From Desulfobacterales bacterium (GTDB taxonomy: Bacteria; Desulfobacterota; Desulfobacteria; Desulfobacterales; JAHEIW01), in contig JASJAN010000035.1 in assembly GCA_030066985.1 (NCBI GenBank), positions 19,876 through 83,875 on the forward strand: DNA of 64,000 bases. The letters are read 5' to 3'. Below the pieces are notes generated by a model. It made no database searches. It was not told where the DNA came from and saw nothing but the letters and a program-made list of their open reading frames with translations. Of this stretch, positions 44,367 to 53,505 are shown piece by piece. Position 1 is the stretch's first letter. Each line of letters opens with the position of its first letter. A program made the position numbers and the translations under genes.

Positions 44367-44828
44367 ATGATGAACGATTCACCTGTGATTAAAATCTTGC
44401 GCTTGCGTCCAGAAACAGATGCTGATATGCCCCTTCCCCGCTATATGACGCCACAATCAGCGGGCATGGATGTGTGCGCAGCCATAGAGCAGGAACTTGT
44501 TTTAGATAAAGGCGCTCGCGCCTTGATACCCACCGGCTTTGCGATTGCCCTTCCAACAGGCTATGAGGCCCAGATTAGGCCGCGCAGCGGATTGGCCGTC
44601 AAACATGGCATCGGGCTAATCAATTCCCCTGGAACCATCGATGCCGATTATCGTGGTGAAATCAAAATTGCGGTCATCAATTTAGGCACTCAGCCCTACA
44701 CTGTTAAGCGCGGTGACCGCATTGCGCAAATGGTCATTAAACAAGTGACCATTGCGCAACTCGATGTGGTCGAAGAATTGGATGAAACCGAGCGCAATAA
44801 CGGAGGATTTGGGCATACGGGTCAATAA
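44367..44828 (+). CDS. dut: dUTP diphosphatase
   Basis: 153 aa. All five trimeric dUTPase motifs are present: '[11 protein letters not shown]', '[10 protein letters not shown]', '[12 protein letters not shown]', '[13 protein letters not shown]', and C-terminal 'NNGGFGHTG'. It splits dUTP to dUMP to keep uracil out of DNA. ATG 44367 or 44370 starts the gene; neither has a ribosome site because a class D repeat ends four bases before 44367. It may be read from the M16 gene or from a leaderless mRNA. Confidence 0.96.
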   Translation: MMNDSPVIKILRLRPETDADMPLPRYMTPQSAGMDVCAAIEQELVLDKGARALIPTGFAIALPTGYEAQIRPRSGLAVKHGIGLINSPGTIDADYRGEIKIAVINLGTQPYTVKRGDRIAQMVIKQVTIAQLDVVEELDETERNNGGFGHTGQ

Positions 44829-44830
44829 AG

Positions 44831-44910
44831 GTTGGCCGGTTGAGCCTGTTATGCCCGTTGAGCCCGTTGAAATAAGCCAGATTCATTTAAATACCGTCTA
44901 ACCGGCCAAT
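44831..44910. repeat. Inverted repeat GTTGGCCGGTT / AACCGGCCAAT
   Basis: Arms 44831-44841 and 44900-44910 pair, with GTTGAGCC words in the loop. It starts two bases after the dut stop. Confidence 0.65.
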
Positions 44911-44927
44911 AACGTTAGTCGTTATTG

Positions 44928-45071
44928 GAAGCTATCTCAAAAATGCATCTAACGCTCAATGGCTGCGTTAAAAACCGATTCAAAATGCTCGAATACTAAC
45001 GTGTATGCTCCACTTTTGAATCGGTTTTCGCCTTGCCCTTGAGCGTAATCTACTATTTTTGAGATAGCTTC
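44928..45071. repeat. Class A nested inverted-repeat element (in a 365-bp gap)
   Basis: Outer arms GAAGCTATCTCAA (44928-44940) and TTGAGATAGCTTC (45059-45071); inner stem CCGATTCAAAATGCTCG..CACTTTTGAATCGG. The left arm GAAGCTATCTCAAAAATGCA is identical to that of 55146. The stretch 45072-45193 after it is AT-rich with nothing else recognised. Confidence 0.88.
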
Positions 45072-45193
45072 TGGTTATTCGTTTTTAGGGGGTATTGGTC
45101 GCCAGGTATTGGGTATTAGAGATATGTGGTTTGGTGACATATTGTTTTGATATAATTCTAATAACAAATAACATATAACCCATAACAAATACA

Positions 45194-46003
45194 TTGAAAC
45201 TTGAATTACAAAGAGATCGGCAGTGCGCTGATTACAATCTGGCGGTGTGTGTTTTGGCCAGCGGCAGCCGGGGCAATGCCATTTTTATTTCTGACGGCCT
45301 TACCGGCATTTTACTGGATGCCGGGCTTTCAGCCACTGAATTAAAACGCCGGCTTAAATCAAGGGGCTTGAACCCCAACGACCTGGATGCGATTCTGCTC
45401 AGCCATGAGCACAGCGACCACATCCAATCCGTCGGTGTGCTGTCCCGCCAGCTAAAGCTGCCGATATACCTCAGCAGCAAAATCAAAAAAAAGGCACTGC
45501 TTGGCAATTCGGTGCATGAGCTCCGACCGTTCCAGTGCGGCGTTTCATTTCAAATCAACAATTTAAACATCCATCCATTTACCGTTTCCCACGACGCAGC
45601 CGATCCGGTGGGATTTACTATCGGGCAAAACGGCCGCCGCATCGGCATCGCCACCGATCTGGGCACTGTCACGCCCCAACTCAAAAAGCGGCTGCAAGAT
45701 TGTCATTTACTCATCCTGGAAGCCAATCATGACCCGCAAATGCTGCTCGACGGACCATATCCCTGGCCCTTAAAAAAACGGATTCAGGGCCGGCGCGGGC
45801 ATCTATCCAATCAACAGTCAAAACGTCTGCTCCAACAATTGCAGCATAGGGGATTAAAACATGTCATCCTGGCGCACCTGAGTGAAACCAACAACAGCCC
45901 CCAAAAGGTTCTGGCTGAGGTATCTGAAGTCTTTAACCGCTGCAAACCGCGTTTGACGATCGCCAGCCAGCACCGCAGCAGTGAGATTATTTACCTTAAA
46001 TAA
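45194..46003 (+). CDS. MBL-fold metallohydrolase, YycJ/WalJ-like
   Basis: Up to 269 aa from TTG 45194; GTG 45245 is a shorter alternative that better fits the family start ('CVLASGSRGNAIFI'). 'LLSHEHSDHIQSVG' is the HxHxDH zinc motif; 'FTVSHDAADPVGFTIG' and 'GIATDLG' follow, and 'VILAHLSETNNSP' is the last metal-site His. This pattern matches the YycJ/exonuclease-like branch of the beta-lactamase fold. It may act on nucleic acids, but that is inference from family members. Confidence 0.85.
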   Translation: MKLELQRDRQCADYNLAVCVLASGSRGNAIFISDGLTGILLDAGLSATELKRRLKSRGLNPNDLDAILLSHEHSDHIQSVGVLSRQLKLPIYLSSKIKKKALLGNSVHELRPFQCGVSFQINNLNIHPFTVSHDAADPVGFTIGQNGRRIGIATDLGTVTPQLKKRLQDCHLLILEANHDPQMLLDGPYPWPLKKRIQGRRGHLSNQQSKRLLQQLQHRGLKHVILAHLSETNNSPQKVLAEVSEVFNRCKPRLTIASQHRSSEIIYLK

Positions 46004-46146
46004 GGTTTCAGTGTTCAGGTGTCAGGTTTCAGGGTAACCCGTGTAATACCAACAACTTCAATATCAATATGCCGCCATCATCATTTATTTCTCGGGGTCA
46101 ACGATAGGCTCTCCAGGCCTTTTGCTGACACCTGACACCTGAAACC
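46004..46146. repeat. Class D repeat (in a 325-bp gap)
   Basis: Starts just after the stop: GGTTTCAGTGTTCAGGTGTC on the left and CTGACACCTGACACCTG then AAACC on the right. Beyond it, 46147-46328 shows TTGACA at 46170 with only a weak TAGGTT after 16 bases, and the TPR gene's ribosome site. Confidence 0.8.
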
Positions 46147-46328
46147 CAAAAGGTGTAACGCCGCCCACATTGACATCCTTTCTAGAGTGACTAGGTTAAA
46201 ATACAGTCTATTTTCTATAATATCATTATTAATTTCAGTCGGTTTCCCAAATTATGACCTGCTCTGCCATATTGCGGCAGATTTAAATTTATCACGCAAT
46301 ATGTATATCCATATCGGAGGTAAATAAC

Positions 46329-46799
46329 GTGGCCAATAAATACGCAGCCCGAAAAATGTTTGATGAGGGTGTTGCGGCTTATATAAAAAAAGACTTTAGG
46401 AAAAGTGTTGACCTGTTATCACGCGCCATAAAATACGATCCCTCACTGGCTCTCTTTTATGTCAGTCGGGGAGCAGCCCGTTTAAAATTAGAAATGGCGT
46501 TTGACGCGATAACCGATTTTGATCGCGCCATTGAGCTCGATGAGGATTATGTCCGGGCTTACCATTTACGCGGTTTGGCCTATGAAAAATTGGGTGAATT
46601 CGCCCGGGCTTTTCAAGATTTCGATCGCGCTCTGGAGATCGATCCTGAATATGGCGCCGCCTACCACAGCCGTGAAACCATGCTGTCAAAACCAAAACAG
46701 CCTGACCAGGCCTTTGAAGATTTTGAAATGGTCAATCACCTGATGGCCATGCGCTTAAAGCACTTTGATGAAAAAGTACCAAGCGATCTGGCAATCTAG
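46329..46799 (+). CDS. Tetratricopeptide-repeat protein
   Basis: 156 aa, GTG start behind ATCGGAGGT. Three TPR units of 34 residues are visible (about 10-43, 44-77, 78-111), with the Ala/Tyr/Pro signature ('AIELDEDYVRAYHLRGLAYEKLGEFARAFQDFDRALEIDPEYGAAY' split across two units). The start and end are helical. No signal peptide or membrane helix, so it is a small soluble adapter. Partners cannot be inferred from the neighbours. Confidence 0.82.
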   Translation: MANKYAARKMFDEGVAAYIKKDFRKSVDLLSRAIKYDPSLALFYVSRGAARLKLEMAFDAITDFDRAIELDEDYVRAYHLRGLAYEKLGEFARAFQDFDRALEIDPEYGAAYHSRETMLSKPKQPDQAFEDFEMVNHLMAMRLKHFDEKVPSDLAI

Positions 46800-46881
46800 G
46801 ATTCAGAGGTCAGAACACAGAAGACCCGCCTTCGCTTTGGCAAGCTTCGCCGCGGCAAGCAGAGGTCAGAGGACATAAGAA

Positions 46882-48042
46882 TCAGCGCGGTTCGATACCC
46901 TCAGCGCTGATACCATGGATATAGTATTTGGCATCATTTAAAAAGTGTAGAAAAATCACTACAAATGCAATCGATGCTTGCATCATCAGCGGCTTATTTT
47001 GGTACAAAATATCAAGTTGACGGCGCAGCACTTTTTTAGAATTAGAAGCAAAATAGGTAGAAAAAAGACCGTCCAACAGCTGTTCGCGGTCGGGTTTGGT
47101 GACCATATCTATGCGGCCACTAAAGCAATAGGTCATTGCTTCTAAGATTAGTTTGCGCTGTTCAGATAAATCCTTGAAATGATAGCCGAGAAGGTGCATC
47201 AGGGTCCTTTGCGCTTCCTGTAAACTGGCATCACAAACGGCCTCAAAAAGGACTCGCAGAGCTTGGTCATTGCCAATGGATTGATGCTGACGAATCAAAG
47301 AAAGCAATACCGTATTCTTAAACAACTGATGCAGCCGACGGGCGCCGTTCATGACCGATGCCGGCGCATGATCATTGGCAGGAACATACCCACGATAATT
47401 ATTGACAAACATTAGCTGAAATATGTTTTTAAAAAAATCAACGCCCGCCAGAGGATCTTCCAAGTCAATGCGCATATCCAGCGTATTGTCCAAGCGATCC
47501 GCTAACTTAACATGCACAAGCTGCGGCGATTGGCTGGCACTTTCAAGTAGTCGGCCGATATATTGGTAGTAGGTTTCCCTTTCAGTTCGCGTTAGCGCTA
47601 TGATATGATTCAGCAATACAGCTTCATCCTCATCCGGCATTCGCTCCAGAAGACTGTATAGCCGGCCTTCCATGTCCTTCCATTGAGCTGCATCGAAATC
47701 ATTGGAACTGATATCTTCCATGATATCGTGAAACAGAACACTCAACAGCCCAACAATTTTCAATGGCTTTTGATAGCGTGCAAAAATCGCCGTCGCCCGC
47801 AAGGGATGCAGCACCGCCATGGGGCCCAGGTGACGTCTTTTTTGCCGATAGGCACTGAAAAGATAGCCGAGCGCATCCATTAAAAGACCCTTTTTTTCGC
47901 GGTCTTTTGAAACATTCCGGTCCAGGGCTTTACCGCCAATGATATACATCATGACGTTATAGCGATTTAACGATGCAGCGCTCAGATTATAGTTGAGAAC
48001 TGACGATAATTTTAAAAATTCTGTCAGATCATACTGAGACAT
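46882..48042 (-). CDS. HD-domain protein resembling the RelA/SpoT hydrolase domain
   Basis: 386 aa. Residues about 75-200 match the HD_4 pattern of RelA/SpoT and small alarmone hydrolases: 'MAVLHPLRATAIFA', 'LLSVLFHDIMEDIS' (the HD and ED metal residues) and 'LVHVKLADRLDNTLDMR' (the KLADR motif). No synthetase, TGS or ACT domain follows; instead there are about 170 helical residues of unknown kind, and 'ASIAFVVIFLHFLND' near the C-terminus looks like a weak membrane helix. It may hydrolyse (p)ppGpp or a related nucleotide, or be a regulatory remnant. ATG start with AAGGGA before it. Confidence 0.72.
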   Translation of the reverse strand: MSQYDLTEFLKLSSVLNYNLSAASLNRYNVMMYIIGGKALDRNVSKDREKKGLLMDALGYLFSAYRQKRRHLGPMAVLHPLRATAIFARYQKPLKIVGLLSVLFHDIMEDISSNDFDAAQWKDMEGRLYSLLERMPDEDEAVLLNHIIALTRTERETYYQYIGRLLESASQSPQLVHVKLADRLDNTLDMRIDLEDPLAGVDFFKNIFQLMFVNNYRGYVPANDHAPASVMNGARRLHQLFKNTVLLSLIRQHQSIGNDQALRVLFEAVCDASLQEAQRTLMHLLGYHFKDLSEQRKLILEAMTYCFSGRIDMVTKPDREQLLDGLFSTYFASNSKKVLRRQLDILYQNKPLMMQASIAFVVIFLHFLNDAKYYIHGISAEGIEPR

Positions 48043-48150
48043 GGGTCATTCCCTTTTGGGCGGTACAATCGTGTACACTATATTGGCGCCAAAACCATTG
48101 AAGGGCAAGACTTTTTTTGACTACCCCTTTCTGGCTAGTGGCCATTACAA

Positions 48151-48291
48151 GGTTTCAGGTGTCAGGTTTCGGGTGTCAGGCATTCGGTGGTCCGTATCGA
48201 GCCCTTGCTACCCGGTAGAGATAACGGTCTAATGTTTTGGTTGTTTTCTGATTTGAATCTTGTGTTCCCTGACACCTGACACCCGACACCT
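48151..48291. repeat. Class D repeat (in a 343-bp gap)
   Basis: GGTTTCAGGTGTCAGG plus TTTCGGGTGTCAGG on the left; CCTGACACCTGACACCCGAC and ACCT on the right. The rest of 48043-48385 shows only an unclear stretch. Confidence 0.8.
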
Positions 48292-48385
48292 ATTATGAAC
48301 CGGAAGCAAGGATTGTGATGGATAGGATATAGAATTGAAGAATGAGTATGCCGCTTGGAAACAATTTGGGCACGAAACGGAAGGC

Positions 48386-49456
48386 TTATTGAAACTCGGT
48401 AGCTAATTTATCAACTGAGGTGGCGATCTCATCAATGACCGGATCAAATTGGGCTTTATCCAATCCCACATAACTTAATATTTTCGGATCGAATTCAGCA
48501 AGTGATGCTGCATTGCCCGACGTAAATCCGGCTTCTTTAGCGGCGATATCCGCCAGGTGGACGACTAGTGCCAGCTCGTTATTCCCTGAACGCATGGGGG
48601 AGTGGTGATAGCGTATGGCCAGCGATTGGGTTTCGGGATAGCGCCAAAATCGTGAAGCGCGCGACATAACCTCGGCATGATCAAACCCTAAAATCATCTT
48701 TTCCGCTTCAATAAAATTTTCTGGCGTCTTTTTTAAATGGGCATTAAAATCTTTCCTGTGCTCCTCAACATAAGGGTCGAGTATAATTTTACCGGCATCA
48801 TGCAGTAACCCGGCAATGAATGCATCTTCAACCAAATCGCTGTTGATTTTGGCGGCGATGATCTTGGAGCCCAATGCAACTGCCAGCGAATGTTTCCAAA
48901 AATCACTGGGATTTAATTGATAACCCTTTAGCTTTTTACTTAAAAGCCTCGATGAGGCCGCTATGGTAATCAATTCTCCGAGCGTTTTTTGCCCAAGTAA
49001 GATGGAAGCATGCTGAATCGATGACACCATACCGCTTAACCCATAATAGGCAGAATTGGCCAATGCCAAAACCCGCGCAACAATGGCCTGATCATGTTCG
49101 ATGACCGCAGATAATTCCTTCAGGCTCGAGCCGGGGTCTTCCATTAATTCGCGCGCCTTGAGAATAATATTGGGCATCGGTGGCAATTCCACCAGACTGC
49201 GCAATATTTTGCTTTTCAGTGACAGGATCTCAGGTTTATCCTGGTTGTCGTTGATTGTAGAGGCTAAGCGTGTCTCCTCATCACCGGACGCCGTTTGAGA
49301 GTCAGGATGCGGCAAACCATCCGTCGGCAGCGAGAGTTGAACATGCACCTCGGCTTTGCACAGAGAACAGGCAAGTTCCAAGGCCCGTTTGTGGGTTACG
49401 ATCAAATCACCGCTGATCGCACTGATTCTAAGGCATTTGGGGCATTCAATTCTCAT
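48386..49456 (-). CDS. HDOD-domain protein with N-terminal zinc ribbon
   Basis: 356 aa. N-terminal 'CPKC' (5/8) and 'CSLC' (about 30/33) form a zinc ribbon of the type seen at the start of other Desulfobacterota signalling proteins. Residues about 90-290 are an HDOD domain ('LPPMPNIILKARELMEDP', 'LLHDAGKIILDPY', 'SLAIRYHHSP'), which keeps some HD-like residues but usually binds or scaffolds rather than hydrolyses. It lies 120 bases downstream of lonB on the same strand. Signal transduction is the likely role, with no known target. Confidence 0.85.
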   Translation of the reverse strand: MRIECPKCLRISAISGDLIVTHKRALELACSLCKAEVHVQLSLPTDGLPHPDSQTASGDEETRLASTINDNQDKPEILSLKSKILRSLVELPPMPNIILKARELMEDPGSSLKELSAVIEHDQAIVARVLALANSAYYGLSGMVSSIQHASILLGQKTLGELITIAASSRLLSKKLKGYQLNPSDFWKHSLAVALGSKIIAAKINSDLVEDAFIAGLLHDAGKIILDPYVEEHRKDFNAHLKKTPENFIEAEKMILGFDHAEVMSRASRFWRYPETQSLAIRYHHSPMRSGNNELALVVHLADIAAKEAGFTSGNAASLAEFDPKILSYVGLDKAQFDPVIDEIATSVDKLATEFQ

Positions 49457-49576
49457 AATAAATATTTTTCAGTAATTCGGCGATTAAATCAAATCCCACC
49501 AACCGGATGTCGATAGCGCCTTGTTGCCCGGTCGGTTTTTTTTAGTTTGTAATTTGCGTAATGTATTGTCATTGAA

Positions 49577-51856
49577 TCAGTTCTTCGGCCCGACAGGTTC
49601 TGAAGAAGCGTTGATATTGCGCATGAAATCAAGATCGCTTTTGCTTCTTTGAACCATGAGGGTTTCCACCTTTTTTTTATCAAGACCCATCAAAATTTTG
49701 TAAGCATTATACTTGGTCTTGCAAAAGAAAATATCGAATGGCTCTTTTCTGCCCTCAGCACGGTAAATGCGAATGCCGGGAATATCATCTGTTTGTATGT
49801 ATTCGCTATCAGCATTGATCAGCAGGGGTTCAATATCGCGTTTATTCAGCCAGGGTATGCAAGCGCCTTCCATGCCCAGATCCGGATCCATGATAGAGCG
49901 AATTTTTTCGGTCACACCGCCAACCGCAAGTATTATATCACCGGTCAGGGAACCGGTCACGCCATAGCGCTGATTGACCGGCTTTTTCACAAAATCAGAT
50001 ATGAGCGCGATATCCATGGCAACGGAGGCGCTGTCACCTTCCACCCCGCCGTGGGCCTGAATATATTCCACATACATTTCATACCCCACATATGGGGCTC
50101 CGATTTTGTTCAACACCTTTTTAATAGAGGCGCGCACGTTTTGTGCTGCCGCTTTGGCGATATCACCGATTTTACCAGGTGCAACCACTCTGTCAGCAAC
50201 ACCCAGATTAATCTGGCAATGTATTGGCAGGGGTTGACCTAGCATCTGGCTGCTGGAGTTAGAATGGATGACAGCCAAACCGACAACATAGCCGATTGAA
50301 TCGGTCATTGAGCTAATATATTTTTTTAAATATTTTTTCTGCTGACCGAATTCCTGCGAAAGCCCTCCTTCCAGACTTAAGTGTTCTTTAAGTGCATGTT
50401 TAACATGCCGTGCTTGAACCAGGGTTGAATTTTCAAAAATTGCCTCAAACTCGGCGGATTTGATCACACCATTTATGGGACGCAAAATACTGCTCAACTT
50501 CCCATCCGAAGCCCGGCACCTCAATTCTTTTATAATCTCCAAAACGGCGCTTTTATCAAACTCGCGCTCTTGCAATTTAAAATCAGCGGGAAGTGATTTC
50601 CCGTATATGGTTTCACTGCGCTGTTTGACACTTTGGTAGCCTTCGGCTTTAATGACATCTCCCCAGGAATCTTTAAACTCAGCACCCAGATTAATGATTT
50701 CTTGTTTCACATATTGGGCAACCTGGCGTATGTTTTCGGTTGTCTCCGGAACGGCGCTTTCCATGCGGATGATTTCGCCCTTATCTTCAATGCGGCTTAA
50801 AAACGCCCCCTCACCCTCTTGCTGCAAATGCTGCAGGGTGTCATGGTTGCAGCAGGCAACAATGATATTATCGGCTTTGAGATGATTTTCTGAGCGGTCG
50901 GCAGCGCCGCTGCCCGTATTGCGTCCGCCTTCAAGGATGTAACGCTTGTTTTGCATAACCTCTAGCAATTCCGCCATGTATCCAACCTTGATCAGGGTTT
51001 TTAATTCATCAATATAAATAATCGGTGATTTAGCATGGGCCCCCAGGTAGGCCCGTTTGTGACAGGGCGTTTCAAGATTGCCGGATTGATACGGATCATG
51101 ACGAAACCCGCCTTTCATGTTTCTGGCATCCGGTTCTGATACCCTTGCCATCAGGTCCATATCTTTGCGGGGATCGTATAAAATATCCGGTACCATGTCA
51201 TATAAATGCTTGACGGCATTTCGGCGGTCAGCGATGGATTCCCTTTGGATTTTCTCCTGCGCCCGGTGATTGTTTTCCTGCATATACATGAAAATGGCAC
51301 CCATTCCGGTTAGCCCGGCAGCGATAAAAGCAGGAGAATAAAAAATGCCGGCGGTGGCTGCAATGACCGTTGCCCATAACAGCGCCCGTTTCGCTTTGCG
51401 GGCCGATTGAATTTGATCTGAAAGATTAAACTCATCAACGGCATCTTTGGCCGCATCAATTGCTTGATTGAAATTGTCAAGGAGTGGGTCGATGATATGC
51501 GGATCGTCATAAGCAATGCGCACATGGTTTTTATCTTTACCTGGAAAGGCAATGATGGCTTCCTGGGGTCGCAGATAATCACCCAGGGATTCTTCCAGAA
51601 CTTCCTTAAACATATTGGCCAGCATAGATTTGCCGGTTCCCGGTCTGCCGACCATGAGGATGTGACCCCTGTTTTGAGCAATTTTACGAATCGCCCGCTT
51701 GGCTTTATCCTGGAAAATGACCCGCTCGATGGGATCTTCAGGAACATCGATTTGAGCGGTATCCGCAAAAAAATCAAGTCGTTCCTCGAGGGTGTGAGGA
51801 TAATCCAGCAATTCCTTTATCCACTCATAATCATTGTCTTTATAGTCACTCTTCAT
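49577..51856 (-). CDS. lonB: Membrane-anchored LonB-type ATP-dependent protease
   Basis: 759 aa. AAA part with Walker A 'GRPGTGKS' (70-77), and a hydrophobic hairpin of two helices inserted between Walker A and Walker B (about 158-192), the hallmark of archaeal-type LonB. Walker B 'IIYIDEL' is near 279. The Lon protease domain (about 520-730) has the catalytic Ser at 609 in 'GVEGDSAS' and Lys at 651 in 'GGVTEKI', 42 residues apart as in other Lon proteins. It lacks the bacterial LonA N-terminal domain. It degrades membrane or misfolded proteins in other organisms. It overlaps the upstream gene of unknown function by 11 bases. Confidence 0.92.
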   Translation of the reverse strand: MKSDYKDNDYEWIKELLDYPHTLEERLDFFADTAQIDVPEDPIERVIFQDKAKRAIRKIAQNRGHILMVGRPGTGKSMLANMFKEVLEESLGDYLRPQEAIIAFPGKDKNHVRIAYDDPHIIDPLLDNFNQAIDAAKDAVDEFNLSDQIQSARKAKRALLWATVIAATAGIFYSPAFIAAGLTGMGAIFMYMQENNHRAQEKIQRESIADRRNAVKHLYDMVPDILYDPRKDMDLMARVSEPDARNMKGGFRHDPYQSGNLETPCHKRAYLGAHAKSPIIYIDELKTLIKVGYMAELLEVMQNKRYILEGGRNTGSGAADRSENHLKADNIIVACCNHDTLQHLQQEGEGAFLSRIEDKGEIIRMESAVPETTENIRQVAQYVKQEIINLGAEFKDSWGDVIKAEGYQSVKQRSETIYGKSLPADFKLQEREFDKSAVLEIIKELRCRASDGKLSSILRPINGVIKSAEFEAIFENSTLVQARHVKHALKEHLSLEGGLSQEFGQQKKYLKKYISSMTDSIGYVVGLAVIHSNSSSQMLGQPLPIHCQINLGVADRVVAPGKIGDIAKAAAQNVRASIKKVLNKIGAPYVGYEMYVEYIQAHGGVEGDSASVAMDIALISDFVKKPVNQRYGVTGSLTGDIILAVGGVTEKIRSIMDPDLGMEGACIPWLNKRDIEPLLINADSEYIQTDDIPGIRIYRAEGRKEPFDIFFCKTKYNAYKILMGLDKKKVETLMVQRSKSDLDFMRNINASSEPVGPKN

Positions 51857-53045
51857 GGTTGAAACCTTCTATCGAATCCAACAGATAAAACATGCCGGCT
51901 TCAGAACCTTTGACGCGGTTTTGGATCTCATTATGAACCTGCGGTAATTTTTTCCGGAGCATGTCTAAAGCTCTTAAATCGTGTAACACTGATATCAGTG
52001 TGGTCATATTTTCCTCAAGACCATTGCCCTGAGGTATATAATTAAAAGAAATTCCAATTTGCATATAATTCAGCGCAGGCCGAATTAAATTCCGCTGGTG
52101 GTTATCGATTTTATTGTCGCTTAAAATTTCCCGATAAACTTTAGGAAATGGTGACTTGGCATAATTGACCTCAAGTTTTTGGTTAAAAAACAACTTCACG
52201 GGTTTGGCCTGCTCGCGGATGCACTTTTCAAAGGCCTTTATTAATTTTTGGTCTTCTACCAACGCCTGCTGCAGCAAAAACATGTATTTAAGCAAATCAT
52301 CGTTATCCAGTCGGAATTCGACCGCATTATTTGCATTTAAAACGCAGCACTGGGGTTTGCCATTACGCTCAAAAACCATCAAACGGTGGATCTGCTCGGA
52401 TCTGAAAGCCCGAAAGTCAAACCCGCGCATCTCAAACAGACCGTCGCCGATATACGCTTTGCGGAGCAATACACCCACATTCTTGGATATATAATTTTGC
52501 ATGTATTTTAATTTTTCTTCGATGCTGCCCTGAAGCTTCAAATAGGTCAGGCTACCGCCAAGGTCTTTGCAGATGCCGATAACATGTGCAATTCGATAAG
52601 GATCAATTTGGGCCAGGCGCCGTGCAACGGCATCATAGGCGCGTAAGGACCCGTAAATGTTAAATAAATAGCTTTCTAAGGTTTTGTCCCTAAGCGGTGG
52701 TATCCATATCTTGTTATGGGATACGAGCACCTCCGGCGGGATGAGATGGCTGTTCCAAACCCGACGCAGACGGCGAGGTAAAAGACGTTTTAATTTTTCA
52801 ACAATTTTAGTTGTCGTTCGCTGGGGATAATGGATTTCACATCCGATGAGCCGTTTTTCAACTTCAATAGGTTGGGGATTCAATAGATAATAGGCGATAT
52901 CGGATATCTGATATTCCCGAACATTCTGATTGGCTTTGCCACCGTCAATTTTGCTCAGATCAAATTGAGAATCCCGGCCTTCAGTGATAATCCAAATATT
53001 GGTATTTAAACCGCTGAAAGGTTGCGCATTTTTCAGTGCTGACAC
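51846..53045 (-). CDS. Protein of unknown function, translationally coupled to lonB
   Basis: 399 aa, GTG start with GAGGGAGC before it. No recognised domain. It opens with 'NIWIITEGRDSQFDLSKIDGG'-like sequence, contains a basic patch 'KLKRLLPRRLRRVW' (about 85), and otherwise is mixed alpha/beta with long helices (about 240-290, 340-390). There is no signal peptide or membrane helix. Its stop overlaps the lonB start by 11 bases, so it is made together with LonB and may be its substrate adapter, inhibitor or target. I cannot say which. Confidence 0.7.
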   Translation of the reverse strand: MSALKNAQPFSGLNTNIWIITEGRDSQFDLSKIDGGKANQNVREYQISDIAYYLLNPQPIEVEKRLIGCEIHYPQRTTTKIVEKLKRLLPRRLRRVWNSHLIPPEVLVSHNKIWIPPLRDKTLESYLFNIYGSLRAYDAVARRLAQIDPYRIAHVIGICKDLGGSLTYLKLQGSIEEKLKYMQNYISKNVGVLLRKAYIGDGLFEMRGFDFRAFRSEQIHRLMVFERNGKPQCCVLNANNAVEFRLDNDDLLKYMFLLQQALVEDQKLIKAFEKCIREQAKPVKLFFNQKLEVNYAKSPFPKVYREILSDNKIDNHQRNLIRPALNYMQIGISFNYIPQGNGLEENMTTLISVLHDLRALDMLRKKLPQVHNEIQNRVKGSEAGMFYLLDSIEGFNHEE

Positions 53046-53438
53046 GGATGCTCCCTCTTACATAACAGTTCTAAGTCGGGCCGGATACAAATCGACCCAG
53101 CGATCCGGTCACTGATGGTCTCCTGCCATCGCAGACTGGCCTCGCTTGATGCTTATCGGTATTTGAAATAACGGGTTAGATTTAATATCGGTAAAATTTT
53201 TAAAGACTTGAAACTTAATGTGGTATTTGGCAGGCGATGATATCGTTTGGTGGTCTCATTTACCATTTGCAGACCCTTTCAGGTCCAATGCACTGCATAT
53301 AGCGAAAACTGGCATTTCAATGTCAAAACCGTGACTCCGGAAAAATTTTCTTAGTGAACAGCCTTGCACCCAGAATCAAGCAAATTGATAACCTATCGAT
53401 ATCAAACAACTATTTTCTGTTTGAAGTTGAAGCTGCTT
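53046..53438. other. Gene-free gap upstream of the ClpP-like gene
   Basis: No open frame, repeat of the classes above or tRNA seen. A GATCCGGTCACTG..CTGCCATCGCAG stretch is weakly palindromic. With a sigma-54 promoter at its right end, an activator-binding site could be here, but I find no clear one. Confidence 0.4.
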
Positions 53439-53456
53439 TTGGTACAAATCTTGCTA
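53439..53456 (+). promoter_or_regulatory. Sigma-54 type promoter of the ClpP-like gene
   Basis: TTGGTACAAATCTTGCTA: GG at 53441-53442 and GC at 53453-53454 are exactly 10 bases apart, as needed for -24/-12 boxes, and only the C of GGCAC is changed. Predicted start near 53466; the ribosome site AATAGGAGG lies about 25 bases further on. Confidence 0.65.
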
Positions 53457-53505
53457 CGATAAGCATAGCCAATGAATGGATTAAAAAACAATAGGAGGTT
53501 TCGAC

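Noticed and set aside
4821..48291. CRISPR array made of AGGTGTCA repeats
   Set aside because: The units are 8-12 bases, scattered through different spacers as inverted pairs, without regular repeat-spacer order or cas genes.
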